DNA from: CAIVPM01 sp964477265
Lineage (GTDB): Bacteria > Bacteroidota > Bacteroidia > Chitinophagales > Chitinophagaceae
Reading direction: 5' to 3'
DNA length: 64,000 nt
Assembly (NCBI GenBank): GCA_964477265.1
Contig: CAYZDJ010000013.1
Span: 1 to 64,000, forward strand
The position numbers were made by a program, and so were the translations under genes. The notes below the pieces were generated by a model. That model did no database searches and had not been told where the DNA came from. It worked only from the letters and a program-made list of their open reading frames with translations. Every line of letters begins with the position of its first letter. Position 1 is the stretch's first letter. Shown here one piece after another: positions 16,566 to 24,248 of this stretch.

Positions 16566-16587
16566 TTTTTTAGTTTTGTCTTTTGAT

Positions 16588-16645
16588 GTTGGTCTTTGGC
16601 CTTTGGTAATTTTTTACTAAAGACTAAAGACAAAATACTAATGAC
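16588..16645. repeat. Opposed 7-nt arrays in the rpsQ-rplN spacer
   Basis: 16588-16608 contains ggtctttggcctttggt. 16615-16645 contains actaaagactaaagac followed by aaaatactaatgac. The arms are near reverse complements, each with a 7-nt period. Confidence 0.7.
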
Positions 16646-16902
16646 TATTTCGCTTTTTCTACAATCTCAACCAGTCTCCAACGCTTAGTTTTACTCATTG
16701 GACGAGTTTCCATTATTTTAACTACATCTCCAATTGCACACTCAGCTTTTTCATCATGAGCATGAAACTTAGTAGTCTTTTTTAAGAACTTACCATAAAT
16801 AGGGTGCTTTACTTTTCTTTCAACAGCAACAGTAATTGTTTTATCCATTTTATTACTTGTTACTAGCCCTATTCTTGTCTTTCTTAGATTTCTTGTTTCC
16901 AT
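16645..16902 (-). CDS. rpsQ: Small subunit ribosomal protein uS17
   Basis: 85 residues; primary 16S rRNA binder with an OB fold. It starts METRNLRKTRIGLVTSNKMD. KTITVAVERKVKHPIYGKF and GDVVKIMETRPMSKTKRWRL are the diagnostic strands. Confidence 0.97.
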   Translation of the reverse strand: METRNLRKTRIGLVTSNKMDKTITVAVERKVKHPIYGKFLKKTTKFHAHDEKAECAIGDVVKIMETRPMSKTKRWRLVEIVEKAK

Positions 16903-16985
16903 TTTTTAAATTTGATAATTCGACAATCTTTTAATTCGACAATTACTTAATTGGCAAATTGCCAAATTGTCTAATTTACTAATTA

Positions 16986-17189
16986 TTATTTTCTGCTACT
17001 TAATTCTGTTTGTAATGTAGCAATGCTTCTTCTTAAACCTCTAATCATCATTGGATTTTCTAAAGGTGTCATTGCATGTGCAAATTGCATTTTTTTTAAT
17101 CGCAATTGGTCTTCTGCAATTCTTCCTTTTAAAGAATCTATATGCATATCTTTAAAATCCTCTTTCTTAGTTACTTTTTTCTTTGCCAT
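16986..17189 (-). CDS. rpmC: Large subunit ribosomal protein uL29
   Basis: 67 residues, a two-helix protein near the exit tunnel. LKGRIAEDQLRLKKMQFAHA and MIRGLRRSIATLQTELSSRK match the two helices. Its place between rplP and rpsQ confirms the call. Confidence 0.95.
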   Translation of the reverse strand: MAKKKVTKKEDFKDMHIDSLKGRIAEDQLRLKKMQFAHAMTPLENPMMIRGLRRSIATLQTELSSRK

Positions 17190-17198
17190 TTTCTTTTG

Positions 17199-17255
17199 AT
17201 TTGAAAATTTGAAAATTTGAAAATTTGAAAACTTAATTTCGCATTTTCACATTTG
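17199..17255. repeat. Tandem atttgaaa array in the rplP-rpmC spacer
   Basis: 17199-17232 has four perfect atttgaaa units. It is followed by gcattttcacatttgctaatt (about 17241-17260). This is the same two-part layout as 14210-14350 and 17686-17757. Confidence 0.8.
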
Positions 17256-17259
17256 CTAA

Positions 17260-17679
17260 TTATGCTTGTAAATCTCTCCTAACAATAAATTTGGTTTTGA
17301 TAGGAAGTTTTTGAGCTGCTAGGTGCATTGCTTCTTTTGCAGTTTCTTCAGTTACACCATCACATTCAAAAATGATACGTCCTGGTTCTACTACTGCTGC
17401 CCAAAACTCTGGATTACCTTTACCTTTACCCATCCTTACCTCTGCTGGTTTGCGAGTAATGATTTTATCAGGGAAAACTCTTATCCAAACGTTACCTTCA
17501 CGTTTCATTGCACGAGTCATGCTTTGACGTGCAGCTTCTATCTGACGATTAGTTAACCAAATTGGCTCAACTGCTTTTAAAGCGAATGATCCAAAAGATA
17601 TTGAAGTGCCTCTTTTTGCTACTTCTCTAATTCTGCCTTTTTGTTGTTTTCTGTGTTTACTTCTTTTTGGTTGTAACAT
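17260..17679 (-). CDS. rplP: Large subunit ribosomal protein uL16
   Basis: 139 residues; sits near the A-site and the peptidyl transferase centre. It begins MLQPKRSKHRKQQKGRIRE. RQIEAARQSMTRAMKREGNV, WIRVFPDKIITRKPAEVRMG and KGKGNPEFWAAVV are the family signatures. Confidence 0.98.
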   Translation of the reverse strand: MLQPKRSKHRKQQKGRIREVAKRGTSISFGSFALKAVEPIWLTNRQIEAARQSMTRAMKREGNVWIRVFPDKIITRKPAEVRMGKGKGNPEFWAAVVEPGRIIFECDGVTEETAKEAMHLAAQKLPIKTKFIVRRDLQA

Positions 17680-17685
17680 TTCTCT

Positions 17686-17757
17686 AATTTGAAAATTTGA
17701 AAATTTGAAAACTCGAAAATCATTTTCTTGTTCTCACATTTACTAATTTGCTAATCT
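17686..17757. repeat. Tandem atttgaaa array in the rpsC-rplP spacer
   Basis: 17686-17720 carries three to four atttgaaa units ending actcgaaaa. 17732-17757 carries tctcacatttactaatttgc. Layout and wording match the neighbouring rplP-rpmC spacer. Confidence 0.8.
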
Positions 17758-17762
17758 GCAAA

Positions 17763-18551
17763 TTAATTTCTTCCTCTTCCTCCGCCACCTCTTCTATCTC
17801 CACCACCACCACGTCTGTCATCTCTTCTGTCTCCACCTCTTCTATCATCAAAACCACCTCTTCTGTCATCTCTTCTTTCGTTATCTTTTGCACTCATAAA
17901 GTTTGGATTCAAATCTCTTTTTCCTAAAACTTCACCTTTACAAATCCATACTTTAATACCAATTTTACCATATACTGTTTGTGCAAAAACATTTGCATAA
18001 TCAATATCCATTCTAAAGGTATGCAATGGTGTTCTTCCTTGTTTTAATTCCTCGCTACGTGCAATCTCTGCTCCACCCAAACGACCACTTAATTTAACTT
18101 TAATTCCTTCAGCACCCATTCTCAAGGTAGAAGCAATTGCCATTTTAGTAGCACGTTTAAAGTTGATACGGTTTTCAATTTGACGAGCAATAGTATCGCC
18201 AACAATTGTTGCATCTAACTCTGGGCGACGAATTTCCAAGATATTGATTTGAACATCTGGTTTACCAGTAAGTTTTTTCAATTCTTCTTTAATTCTGTCA
18301 ACTTCTCCACCACCTTTACCAATGATAATACCTGGTTTACTTGTATGGATAGTTACTATAATTTTTCCAAGAGTACGCTCAATAACAATTTTAGATATAC
18401 CACCTTTGTTAATACGAGCCATTAGATAAGTACGAATTTTATGGTCTTCTACTAATTTGCCAGCATATTCTTTTTTGTTGCCAAACCAGTTACTGTCCCA
18501 TCCGCGAATGATACCTAATCTATTTCCAATTGGATTTGCTTTTTGACCCAT
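17763..18551 (-). CDS. rpsC: Small subunit ribosomal protein uS3 with RGG-rich tail
   Basis: 262 residues; mRNA entry-site protein with helicase-like function. It starts MGQKANPIGNRLGIIRGWDS. The KH domain has the KPGIIIGKGGGEVDRIKEEL loop, and the C-terminal domain has GRLGGAEIARSEELKQGRTP. The tail, residues 226-262, is low complexity: repeated DDRRGG and GGGGDRR units ending RGRN. This makes the protein longer than E. coli S3 (about 233). The tail is positively charged, glycine-rich and probably disordered, like RNA-binding RGG boxes. Confidence 0.97.
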   Translation of the reverse strand: MGQKANPIGNRLGIIRGWDSNWFGNKKEYAGKLVEDHKIRTYLMARINKGGISKIVIERTLGKIIVTIHTSKPGIIIGKGGGEVDRIKEELKKLTGKPDVQINILEIRRPELDATIVGDTIARQIENRINFKRATKMAIASTLRMGAEGIKVKLSGRLGGAEIARSEELKQGRTPLHTFRMDIDYANVFAQTVYGKIGIKVWICKGEVLGKRDLNPNFMSAKDNERRDDRRGGFDDRRGGDRRDDRRGGGGDRRGGGGRGRN

Positions 18552-18573
18552 TATTTATAATTTGAAAAATTTA

Positions 18574-18918
18574 TTAATTTTTTTGATCAACAATGATTGT
18601 TACGTGATTACTTCTTTTTCTGATTTTGTAGCCACGACCTTGTGGTGCAGGTCTCATTCTTTTTAAAACTCTACCACCATCTACAAAAATTGTTTTAACT
18701 ACCAAACCAGCATCAGCAGCACTTGTACCCTCATTTTTTTGCTCCCAGTTATTTACTGCACTCTTCAACAACTTAGCCAAAGGCACTGCATTATGTTGTG
18801 GGTGAAACTCAAGAATTGCCAAAGCTTTCTCAACTTCCATTCCTCTGATAACATCAGCCAACAAACGCATTTTGCGTGGACCAGTTGGGTAATTATTTAA
18901 TTTAGCTATTGCTTCCAT
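18574..18918 (-). CDS. rplV: Large subunit ribosomal protein uL22
   Basis: 114 residues; its long hairpin lines the nascent-chain tunnel. YPTGPRKMRLLADVIRGMEV, AVPLAKLLKSAVNNWEQKN and the hairpin segment VKTIFVDGGRVLKRMRPAPQ with GRGYKIRKRSNHVTI are clear. Confidence 0.97.
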   Translation of the reverse strand: MEAIAKLNNYPTGPRKMRLLADVIRGMEVEKALAILEFHPQHNAVPLAKLLKSAVNNWEQKNEGTSAADAGLVVKTIFVDGGRVLKRMRPAPQGRGYKIRKRSNHVTIIVDQKN

Positions 18919-18984
18919 TTTATTTTTTATTTCCTATTTCTCACTTCTTATTTAGAATTTAGAAATATGTAATTAGAAATTTAA

Positions 18985-19254
18985 TTATTGTTTTGAACCA
19001 GAGTGTCCTCTGAAATTTCTTGTTGGTGCAAACTCTCCTAATTTATGACCAACCATAAATTCTGTTACATAAACTGGAATAAATTTGTTTCCATTATGTA
19101 CTGCAAAAGTGTGTCCTACAAAGTCTGGAGTAATTGTGCTTCTTCTGCTCCATGTTTTAATAACACCTTTTTTTGCTTTTCCATCGTTAATGCCTAACAC
19201 TTTACCTTCTAAGTTAGCATCTACATAAGGACCTTTTTTAATTGAACGAGGCAT
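18985..19254 (-). CDS. rpsS: Small subunit ribosomal protein uS19
   Basis: 89 residues; head of the 30S subunit. It starts MPRSIKKGPYVDANLEGKV. IKTWSRRSTITPDFVGHTFA and VGHKLGEFAPTRNFRGHSG are diagnostic. Confidence 0.98.
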   Translation of the reverse strand: MPRSIKKGPYVDANLEGKVLGINDGKAKKGVIKTWSRRSTITPDFVGHTFAVHNGNKFIPVYVTEFMVGHKLGEFAPTRNFRGHSGSKQ

Positions 19255-19312
19255 ATTATTTTTTTAATTTGTTTATTCTCTTCTTTTAAGAAGATATTTT
19301 AACAAGGTTTAA

Positions 19313-20152
19313 TTATTTAGTTAATTTTTTTCCGTCTCTTCTTTGGATAATTAATTTATCGCTTCCTTTTCCTTTTGTTCTTGTTTTTTCTCCTTTAGCG
19401 TATTTACCATTTCTGCTTCTTGGATGTCCACCACTACTTCTACCTTCACCACCACCCATTGGATGATCTACTGGATTCATAGCAACACCTCTTACACGTG
19501 GTCTTACACCTTTATGGCGATTAGTACCAGCTTTACCTGCAGTTTCCAAATTATGGTCGCTGTTTGAAGTAACACCAACAGTAGCAAAACAGTTAATCAA
19601 TACTTTTCTTAACTCACCGCTTGGCATTTTTAATACTGCGTATTTTTCTTCTTTATTGGCAAGCTGTGCAGATGTACCAGCACTACGAGCCATTTTACCA
19701 CCTTGACCAGGTTGCAATTCAATATTATGAATTACAGTACCCAAAGGAATATTTTTCATTTGAAGTGCGTTACCAATTTCTGGTGCAACTTCATTTCCAC
19801 TCATTACTTTAGCCCCTACTTGTAAACCTTGTGGTGCAAGAATGTATCTTTTTTCACCATCAGTATATTGCAACAAAGCAATAAACGCAGTTCTATTTGG
19901 ATCATATTCAATTGAAACTACTGTAGCTTCAATATCAAATTTGTTTCTTTTAAAGTCTATTATACGATAGTGTCTTTTATGTCCACCACCAATATAACGC
20001 ATTGCTCTACGACCTTGAGAGTTACGACCACCTGTTCTTTTAAGTGGTTCTACCAATGTTTTTTCAGGTACATTAGTAGTAATCTCTGCATAAGCATTAC
20101 CAATTCTCCATCTGGTTCCTGCTGTAATTGGTTTATATTTTTTTAGTGCCAT
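19313..20152 (-). CDS. rplB: Large subunit ribosomal protein uL2
   Basis: 279 residues; needed for subunit joining and the peptidyl transferase centre. It starts MALKKYKPITAGTRWRIGNA. GGGHKRHYRIIDFKRNKF, PLGTVIHNIELQPGQGGKMA and the HPMGGGEGRSSGGHPRSRNG segment, with the conserved His close to the catalytic centre, are all present. Confidence 0.98.
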   Translation of the reverse strand: MALKKYKPITAGTRWRIGNAYAEITTNVPEKTLVEPLKRTGGRNSQGRRAMRYIGGGHKRHYRIIDFKRNKFDIEATVVSIEYDPNRTAFIALLQYTDGEKRYILAPQGLQVGAKVMSGNEVAPEIGNALQMKNIPLGTVIHNIELQPGQGGKMARSAGTSAQLANKEEKYAVLKMPSGELRKVLINCFATVGVTSNSDHNLETAGKAGTNRHKGVRPRVRGVAMNPVDHPMGGGEGRSSGGHPRSRNGKYAKGEKTRTKGKGSDKLIIQRRDGKKLTK

Positions 20153-20229
20153 TTTCTTTTATTTAGTGTTGAATTTTAGTTCAACAGTTTTGCAATTATT
20201 ATCAGACTTGCAGTCTATAGTTTATTAAA

Positions 20230-20529
20230 TTAAATTCCTCCGTACAAATCAATTGTTTCACCTTCACCAATAGTTACAAGTGCTTTTTTGTATGAAGATT
20301 TTACTCCTTGAATGTATCCTGCTTTAGTAAAACGGCTTTTATTTTTTGCAGGTGCAACTAATGTGTGAACACTGGCAACTGTTACTCCATAAAAAGTTTC
20401 AATAGCTTTTTTAATTTCAAGTTTATTAGCTCTTTTATCAACTTTAAAAGAATATTTACCTAACTTGGTTTGTTGCAAATTAGCTTTCTCTGTTAAAATT
20501 GGTTTTATAAGTACTTCTGATTGTTTCAT
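20230..20529 (-). CDS. rplW: Large subunit ribosomal protein uL23
   Basis: 99 residues; docking site for trigger factor and SRP at the tunnel exit. VLIKPILTEKANLQQTKLGK and KYSFKVDKRANKLEIKKAIE, then FYGVTVASVHTLVAPAKNK, match the family. Confidence 0.96.
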   Translation of the reverse strand: MKQSEVLIKPILTEKANLQQTKLGKYSFKVDKRANKLEIKKAIETFYGVTVASVHTLVAPAKNKSRFTKAGYIQGVKSSYKKALVTIGEGETIDLYGGI

Positions 20530-20557
20530 TGTAATTCTTTTTGTAATTGATAACTAA

Positions 20558-21184
20558 TTAGGCTTCTGTTTCGTTGAAAATTTTTGCTGCATTTTCTGTA
20601 ATTACTAAAACATCAGCATTCATTACATCGTAAGTATTAATATCCGCTAATAAAGTGCTTGCAATATTTGGAACATTACGTGTGCTTAAATAAACATTAT
20701 CGTTATACTCTGGTAATACTAATAAAGCTTTTTTATCAGCAACGTTCAAACTCTTCATTACGCTTACTACTTCTTTAGTTTTAGGTGCAGCAAAGTTCAT
20801 GTCTTCAACAATTACAATTGCAGCATCTTTTGCTTTGTAGCTAAGAGCAGATATTTTAGCTAAATCTTTTACTTTTCTGTTTAGTTTAATATCGTAACCA
20901 TGAGGTTTTGGTCCAAATATAGTACCACCACCTTTGTATAAAGGGTTACGAATATTACCTTTACGAGAACCACCAGTACCTTTTTGTTTGTGTAGTTTTT
21001 TGCTAGCACCTTTTACTTCGGCACGAGTTTTAACTTTATGTGTACCTTGACGTTGAGCACCTAAATATTGCTTAACAGCCAAATACATTACGTGGTCATT
21101 TGGTTCTGCACCAAAAATTTCTGTAGGTAGCTCTATTGTTCTACCAGTTTTTTGACCTTGTATGTTTAAAACGTCTAATTGCAT
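20558..21184 (-). CDS. rplD: Large subunit ribosomal protein uL4
   Basis: 208 residues; tunnel protein, and in E. coli also repressor of the S10 operon. The tunnel loop is visible as KLHKQKGTGGSRKGNIRNPL then GGTIFGPKPHGYDIKLNRKV. The C-terminal part has the NVYLSTRNVPNIASTLLADI segment. No E. coli-type S10 leader precedes rpsJ (only about 23 nt of predicted leader), so any L4 control would have to act elsewhere. Confidence 0.96.
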   Translation of the reverse strand: MQLDVLNIQGQKTGRTIELPTEIFGAEPNDHVMYLAVKQYLGAQRQGTHKVKTRAEVKGASKKLHKQKGTGGSRKGNIRNPLYKGGGTIFGPKPHGYDIKLNRKVKDLAKISALSYKAKDAAIVIVEDMNFAAPKTKEVVSVMKSLNVADKKALLVLPEYNDNVYLSTRNVPNIASTLLADINTYDVMNADVLVITENAAKIFNETEA

Positions 21185-21240
21185 ATCTTATCTTTTTAAG
21201 ATCTTGAAGGTCTTTAAAATCTTCAAGGTCTTTTGGAAAA

Positions 21241-21858
21241 TTATTTTTGAATTAATACTATTGAACCATTATGACCAGGAACATTTCCACTAACTAAAAT
21301 GTAATTTTTTTCCGGGAATAATTTTACAACTTTTAAGCCTTTAACCTTAACTCTATCACCACCCATTCTACCAGCCATTCTCATACCTTTAAATACACGA
21401 GAAGCATCAGAAGAGTTACCAATAGAACCAGGTGCACGTTGTCTGTCGTGTTGACCATGAGAAGCCTCACCAACACCCGAAAAGCCATGGCGTTTTACCA
21501 CACCCTGAAAACCTTTACCTTTAGTTGTACCAACTACTTCAACAGTTTCGCCTTCAGCAAAAATGTCAATAGCAATAGTTTCGCCAATAGTTTTTGTTAG
21601 TGAGTAATTTCTAAATTCTTTTGTAAATTTCTTAGGAGCTGTAGTGGCTTTTGCGAAGTGACCAATTTCCGCTTTAGTAGCGTGTTTTTCCTTTTTATCG
21701 CCAATAGCTAATTGTAGTGCGTTGTAACCATCTGTTTCAATGGTTTTAATTTGAGTAACCGTGTTTGGTTGAGCCTCAATAATAGTGCAAGCAGTTTGTT
21801 TGCCGTCAGCACCAAAAATGCTTGTCATTCCAATTTTTTTTCCAATAATACCTTTCAT
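21241..21858 (-). CDS. rplC: Large subunit ribosomal protein uL3
   Basis: 205 residues; its long loop reaches the peptidyl transferase centre. It starts MKGIIGKKIGMTSIFGADGK. GTTKGKGFQGVVKRHGFSG, GASHGQHDRQRAPGSIGNSS-like loop (near residue 135) and KGMRMAGRMGGDRVKVKGL are standard. It is preceded by a 296-nt structured spacer, the longest inside the cluster. Confidence 0.97.
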   Translation of the reverse strand: MKGIIGKKIGMTSIFGADGKQTACTIIEAQPNTVTQIKTIETDGYNALQLAIGDKKEKHATKAEIGHFAKATTAPKKFTKEFRNYSLTKTIGETIAIDIFAEGETVEVVGTTKGKGFQGVVKRHGFSGVGEASHGQHDRQRAPGSIGNSSDASRVFKGMRMAGRMGGDRVKVKGLKVVKLFPEKNYILVSGNVPGHNGSIVLIQK

Positions 21859-22154
21859 CTTATTTGTGGTTTATACCACTCGAGGTGTTAAGGACATACG
21901 CCATGGCGTATTCAATCCTTTGTTTGCCAACGACCTTTTCTTTTGTTTCACAAAATTTTGTGAGCAGAAGTACCGATGGTAAACAAACCTCGAAGGGTCT
22001 GTTTATATGTTCTCTCATCCTTAATTCCTAAAGGGAAATAAGGATGAGTATTTTTATTTCAGAGCTTCTTTTTACTAAACTGTTTTAGTATTGGAAGTTG
22101 ATAGTTTATGTAAGAACTTTTTTCTTTTTCTTCGCTGTAGCGAATTAGGAATTT
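21859..22154 (-). promoter_or_regulatory. Structured 296-nt spacer between rpsJ and rplC (candidate leader)
   Basis: No gene fits here. The spacer holds several self-complementary blocks: a perfect 16-nt palindrome atacgccatggcgtat at 21896-21911; a perfect 14-nt palindrome cacaaaattttgtg at 21949-21962; a 10-bp perfect stem (22014-22023 with 22039-22048, 15-nt loop); and ttcgctgtagcgaa near 22131-22144. I see no TAnnTTTG box ahead of rplC, so the region is probably transcribed from the rpsJ promoter. It could be an attenuator or protein-binding leader. That role is inferred. Confidence 0.5.
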
Positions 22155-22460
22155 TTACGCTTTAATTTCTACTTCAACGCCACTTGGTAAATCTAATTTA
22201 CTTAAAGCATCTACTGTTCTAGAACTAGAAGTGTAGATATCCAATAATCTTTTGTGTGTGCACAATTGAAATTGTTCTCTACTTTTTTTGTTTACGTGTG
22301 GGCTACGAAGAACAGTAAAGATTCTTTTACGAGTTGGTAAAGGAATTGGTCCTGTAACTACGGCACCAGTGCTTCTTACTGTTTTCACAATTTTTTCAGC
22401 AGATTTATCTACTAAGTTGTGATCGAAGCTTTGTAATTTAATTCTGATTCTTTGTGACAT
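22155..22460 (-). CDS. rpsJ: Small subunit ribosomal protein uS10
   Basis: 101 residues. It starts MSQRIRIKLQSFDHNLVDKS. VVTGPIPLPTRKRIFTVLRS and SPHVNKKSREQFQLCTHKRL are the S10 signatures. It is the first gene of the cluster, with a good Bacteroidota promoter just upstream. rpsL-rpsG-fusA, which often precede it, are absent. It may also serve as NusE in antitermination. Confidence 0.98.
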   Translation of the reverse strand: MSQRIRIKLQSFDHNLVDKSAEKIVKTVRSTGAVVTGPIPLPTRKRIFTVLRSPHVNKKSREQFQLCTHKRLLDIYTSSSRTVDALSKLDLPSGVEVEIKA

Positions 22461-22489
22461 ATACTTTGACCATTTTTACAAATGGGATG

Positions 22490-22520
22490 CAAAAGTAGGG
22501 GGATGAATGATACTGGCAAA
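22490..22520 (-). promoter_or_regulatory. Bacteroidota-type promoter for rpsJ and the ribosomal cluster
   Basis: On the minus strand a TTTG box (22520-22517) is followed after exactly 19 nt by TACTTTTG (22497-22490), matching the Bacteroidota sigma-A consensus TTTG-N19-TAnnTTTG. Transcription would start near 22483, leaving about 23 nt before the rpsJ ATG. Confidence 0.8.
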
Positions 22521-22618
22521 TTATTTTTGAAATTATTTTTTATTTTTCTGAGAAAAGATTTTATAACACAAGACTAAGTTGAGCATTCTATATAGGAAAT
22601 GAGTTTCATATTTATAAT

Positions 22619-22785
22619 TCGCAAGCCATATTATATTGCTTGAAGCAATAAAATGCAACTGCCGAAACTACAAGTTTCGCAGAGCAGAGCAAAGGACGCA
22701 ATAGTTATTTTATTTCTTCTCCCCTTTTCCATAGTCAAATACCAACTGGCAAAAGGCTTTTACACCAACATCTAACCTGCTGTCA
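22619..22785. repeat. Direct repeat copy A (duplicated amidohydrolase 3' end)
   Basis: 167 nt that match 22817-22983 with five mismatches, an offset of 198 nt. All five differences lie in the part corresponding to coding sequence and its last codons; the downstream non-coding half is identical. It includes the hairpins attgcttgaagcaat and cgaaact/agtttcg, candidate terminator elements for the amidohydrolase. Confidence 0.9.
22710..22785 (-). pseudogene. Relic C-terminal tail of a M20 amidohydrolase
   Basis: Read on the minus strand, copy A encodes DSRLDVGVKAFCQLVFDYGK followed by GEKK and a stop. This is the last 24 residues of the intact M20 gene, whose own tail ends VAKK. Nothing upstream of this segment resembles the rest of the enzyme, so it is a fragment left by a partial tandem duplication, not a gene. 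Confidence 0.75.
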
Positions 22786-22816
22786 CCCCAGCCCCAGCTC
22801 TTCGAGGCTTGTAGCC

Positions 22817-22983
22817 TCGCAAGCCATATTATATTGCTTGAAGCAATAAAATGCAACTGCCGAAACTACAAGTTTCGCAGAGCAGAGCAAAGGACGCAAT
22901 AGTTATTTTATTTCTTTGCCACTTTTCCATAATCAAACACCAACTGGCAAAAGGCTTTTACACCAACATCTAACCTGCTGTCA
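22817..22983. repeat. Direct repeat copy B, including the true amidohydrolase stop
   Basis: Partner of 22619-22785. Its coding half is the genuine 3' end of the M20 gene (stop at 22908). A short strong hairpin, cgaggct/agcctcg (about 22803-22819), lies between the copies and partly within the left edge of this one. Confidence 0.9.
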
Positions 22984-24203
22984 TCAACATAAAAATCTGG
23001 TGTGTGGTGGCTGGGTGCCTGCTCCATTTTAAGTGCAGGGTTGCGTGCCCCTAAATAAAAAAAGAATGCAGGAATATTTTCTCCATAAAAACTAAAGTCT
23101 TCCCCACCAGTAACCCAAGGAGTAAGAATTACGTTTTCTTTTCCTGCTGCCGTTTGTAGGCTTGGCAAAGATTTTTCTACAAGCTTAGGGTCGTTATAAG
23201 TAACCAAGGTTTTGCTATCAATATTTACCTCAACTGTTGCATTGCTTGCTGCTGCTATGTTTGTGGCAGTTTGTTTAATCCTGTTATGCACATCCAATCT
23301 CATTTTTGCGTCAAGTGTTCTTATGGTTCCTTCAAGCATTGCTTCTTCTGGCACAATATTAAAACGCACGCCACTTTGTATTTTACCAACAGTAATAACC
23401 ACAGGTGCTTTTATAATATCCTCTTGCCTGCTAACAATAGTTTGCAACCCTTGAATAATTTGTGCAGAAACACTGATTGGGTCAACACCATCCCAAGGCG
23501 TTGCACCATGTGCTTGTTTGCCCTTTACTTTTATGGTAAATAAATCTGCACTTGCCATAAAAGCTTCTGGCTTATAATAAATTTTTGCTGTATCGCCCCA
23601 TGCTTCAATGTGCAAACCAAATATTGCATCAGGTTTTGGGTTATCTAAACAACCTTCTTTTATCATCAGCTTTGCACCACCTTCTTCGCCACTTGGTGCA
23701 CCTTCTTCTGCTGGTTGAAACAGAAAAACAATTGTACCAGTTAGTTCATTTTTTAATTTAGTTAAAATAGTTGCTGTACCTAAAAGTATTGCTGTGTGTG
23801 CATCATGGCCACAGGCATGCATTACTCCTACCTCTGCCCCATTATAATTTGTTTTAGCTGTAGATTTAAATGCCAAATCGTTTCTTTCTGTTACTGGCAA
23901 AGCATCAATATCTGCACGCAATGCAATGGTAGCACCAGGTTTATTGGTTTTTAAAATGGCTACAACACCAGTCTTTGCAAGCTTTCTAACTTCTAAACCC
24001 AAACCTTGCAGATAATTATAAATCTTTTCCTGTGTTTTAAATTCCCTGTTACTCAGTTCAGGGTTTTTATGAAAATCTCTACGCCATTCAACTACTTTGG
24101 GCATAATATCTTTCACAGTCTGTATATAATTCTTAGGTTGATTTTGAGAAAAGGAAATAAAAGGCATTGCAACAAGCAATACTAATGTAGCAGTTATTTT
24201 CAT
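22908..24203 (-). CDS. M20-family amidohydrolase (N-acyl amino acid hydrolase type), secreted
   Basis: 431 residues with a signal peptide (MKITATLVLLVAMPFISFSQ). Metal-site segments of the M20 aminoacylase/IAA-amino-acid hydrolase family are present: MHACGHDAHTAILLG (Cys and His ligands), FQPAEEGAPSGEEGG (catalytic and ligand Glu), and PWVTGGEDFSFYGENIPAFF (Glu-Asp segment near the end). The lid domain carries the GKQAHGATPWDGVDPI His. It would cleave N-acyl amino acids or small peptides in the periplasm or outside the cell. The 3' end is duplicated downstream. Confidence 0.92.
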   Translation of the reverse strand: MKITATLVLLVAMPFISFSQNQPKNYIQTVKDIMPKVVEWRRDFHKNPELSNREFKTQEKIYNYLQGLGLEVRKLAKTGVVAILKTNKPGATIALRADIDALPVTERNDLAFKSTAKTNYNGAEVGVMHACGHDAHTAILLGTATILTKLKNELTGTIVFLFQPAEEGAPSGEEGGAKLMIKEGCLDNPKPDAIFGLHIEAWGDTAKIYYKPEAFMASADLFTIKVKGKQAHGATPWDGVDPISVSAQIIQGLQTIVSRQEDIIKAPVVITVGKIQSGVRFNIVPEEAMLEGTIRTLDAKMRLDVHNRIKQTATNIAAASNATVEVNIDSKTLVTYNDPKLVEKSLPSLQTAAGKENVILTPWVTGGEDFSFYGENIPAFFFYLGARNPALKMEQAPSHHTPDFYVDDSRLDVGVKAFCQLVFDYGKVAKK

Positions 24204-24248
24204 ATGTTTATTTTAAGTGCTAAAGATAGAAAATGTTATGACACAATT

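Noticed and set aside
17199..17757. Regular repeats resembling a CRISPR array
   Set aside because: Units are 7-8 nt, without unique spacers of constant length and without cas genes; they are simple tandem repeats between ribosomal genes.
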